Of a stretch of DNA of 7,090 nucleotides, positions 6,873 to 7,090 are shown in pieces. Every line of letters begins with the position of its first letter. The first letter of the stretch is position 1. The position numbers and the translations under genes are program-made. This stretch comes from Bacteroidales bacterium (lineage in GTDB: Bacteria > Bacteroidota > Bacteroidia > Bacteroidales > WCHB1-69). Under the pieces are notes generated by a model, which was given only the letters and a program-made list of their open reading frames with translations, searched no databases and was not told the origin of the DNA. Where the stretch lies: NCBI GenBank assembly GCA_017964755.1, contig JAGCRI010000128.1:1-7090 (forward strand), read 5' to 3'.

Positions 6873-7090
6873 TTACTCATAATTGCCTTTTCTTTTTCCG
6901 AAGTTGTAGGCGATATATGCGCATAAGAAAAGAGGTTTAGCTTTGTTATACGCCATCTGCTGCACAAACGGGAAAACCATGTCAACCGTTGCTCCGACTT
7001 CCAAGACGTGCATCGTCTCCTCACGCTTACTAAAGTCGAAATTTATACCTGTCTTGAAATAGAAGCCCGGATGCAGCTTTGTCTGCCCTA
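6873..7090 (-). CDS. Probable outer-membrane beta-barrel protein, C-terminal 71 residues (5' end outside window)
   Basis: Open reading frame entering from the right edge and ending at TAA (6875-6873). It reads GQTKLHPGFYFKTGINFDFS, then KREETMHVLEVGATVD, MVFPFVQQMAYNKAK, and ends FLCAYIAYNFGKRKGNYE. Segments of alternating hydrophobic and polar residues (GFYFKTGINFDF, VLEVGATVDMVF, LFLCAYIAYNFG) look like barrel strands. A final strand followed by a short basic tail fits Bacteroidales outer-membrane proteins of unknown role; I recall similar endings in uncharacterised Bacteroidales proteins but could not check this. The codon composition is like its neighbours. It lies 122 bp before rsfS on the same strand, and the intervening promoter candidate suggests a separate unit. 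Confidence 0.75.
   Translation of the reverse strand, partial: GQTKLHPGFYFKTGINFDFSKREETMHVLEVGATVDMVFPFVQQMAYNKAKPLFLCAYIAYNFGKRKGNYE

Noticed and set aside
1..7090. New defence, mobile or biosynthetic system
   Set aside because: Every gene falls in a housekeeping or transport family, all on one strand with normal spacing. No integrase, transposase, toxin-antitoxin pair, CRISPR repeat or reverse transcriptase was seen.

Overview
The window reads as a chromosomal core region of a Bacteroidota bacterium, most likely a gut Bacteroidales. The evidence is the rsfS-ftsH-LUD gene order, an A-rich upstream style with little Shine-Dalgarno signal, two exact matches to the Bacteroidetes -7 element TAnnTTTG, and a partial outer-membrane protein ending in a Bacteroidales-like C-terminus. 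Family or genus cannot be fixed from this sequence alone. All recognisable genes lie on the minus strand, so the window is transcribed from right to left. No RNA genes, mobile elements, CRISPR arrays or phage genes were seen.

Reading in the direction of transcription: (1) 7090-6873 is the 3' end of a probable beta-barrel outer-membrane protein. (2) 6872-6751 is an intergenic region with a good promoter candidate, a small AT hairpin and a 9-bp direct repeat 21 bp apart. (3) 6750-1619 is a tight five-gene unit: rsfS (ribosomal silencing factor), ftsH (membrane AAA+ zinc protease), a divergent LUD/LutC-like protein, a TatD-family metal-dependent hydrolase, and a cytosolic-looking M16 zinc peptidase. 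Junctions are 50 bp, a 1-nt overlap (TAATG), 17 bp, and a 4-nt overlap (ATGA). (4) 1618-1519 is a 100-bp AT-rich gap with a second -7-like element. (5) 1518-1 is an exbB-exbD-tonB-like proton-motive-force transduction cassette, with the last gene cut off by the window edge.

Functionally the first unit combines ribosome silencing with protein quality control and turnover (FtsH, M16) plus a nuclease-like hydrolase. The second would energise TonB-dependent outer-membrane transport. This is mostly ordinary core genome and I found no convincing new biological system. The points most worth checking are an apparent -1 frame change in the TonB-like gene at a run of four A residues (67-70), and the LUD protein, which lacks the usual GPS(K/R)TADIE signature and carries CxxC and CxC motifs.
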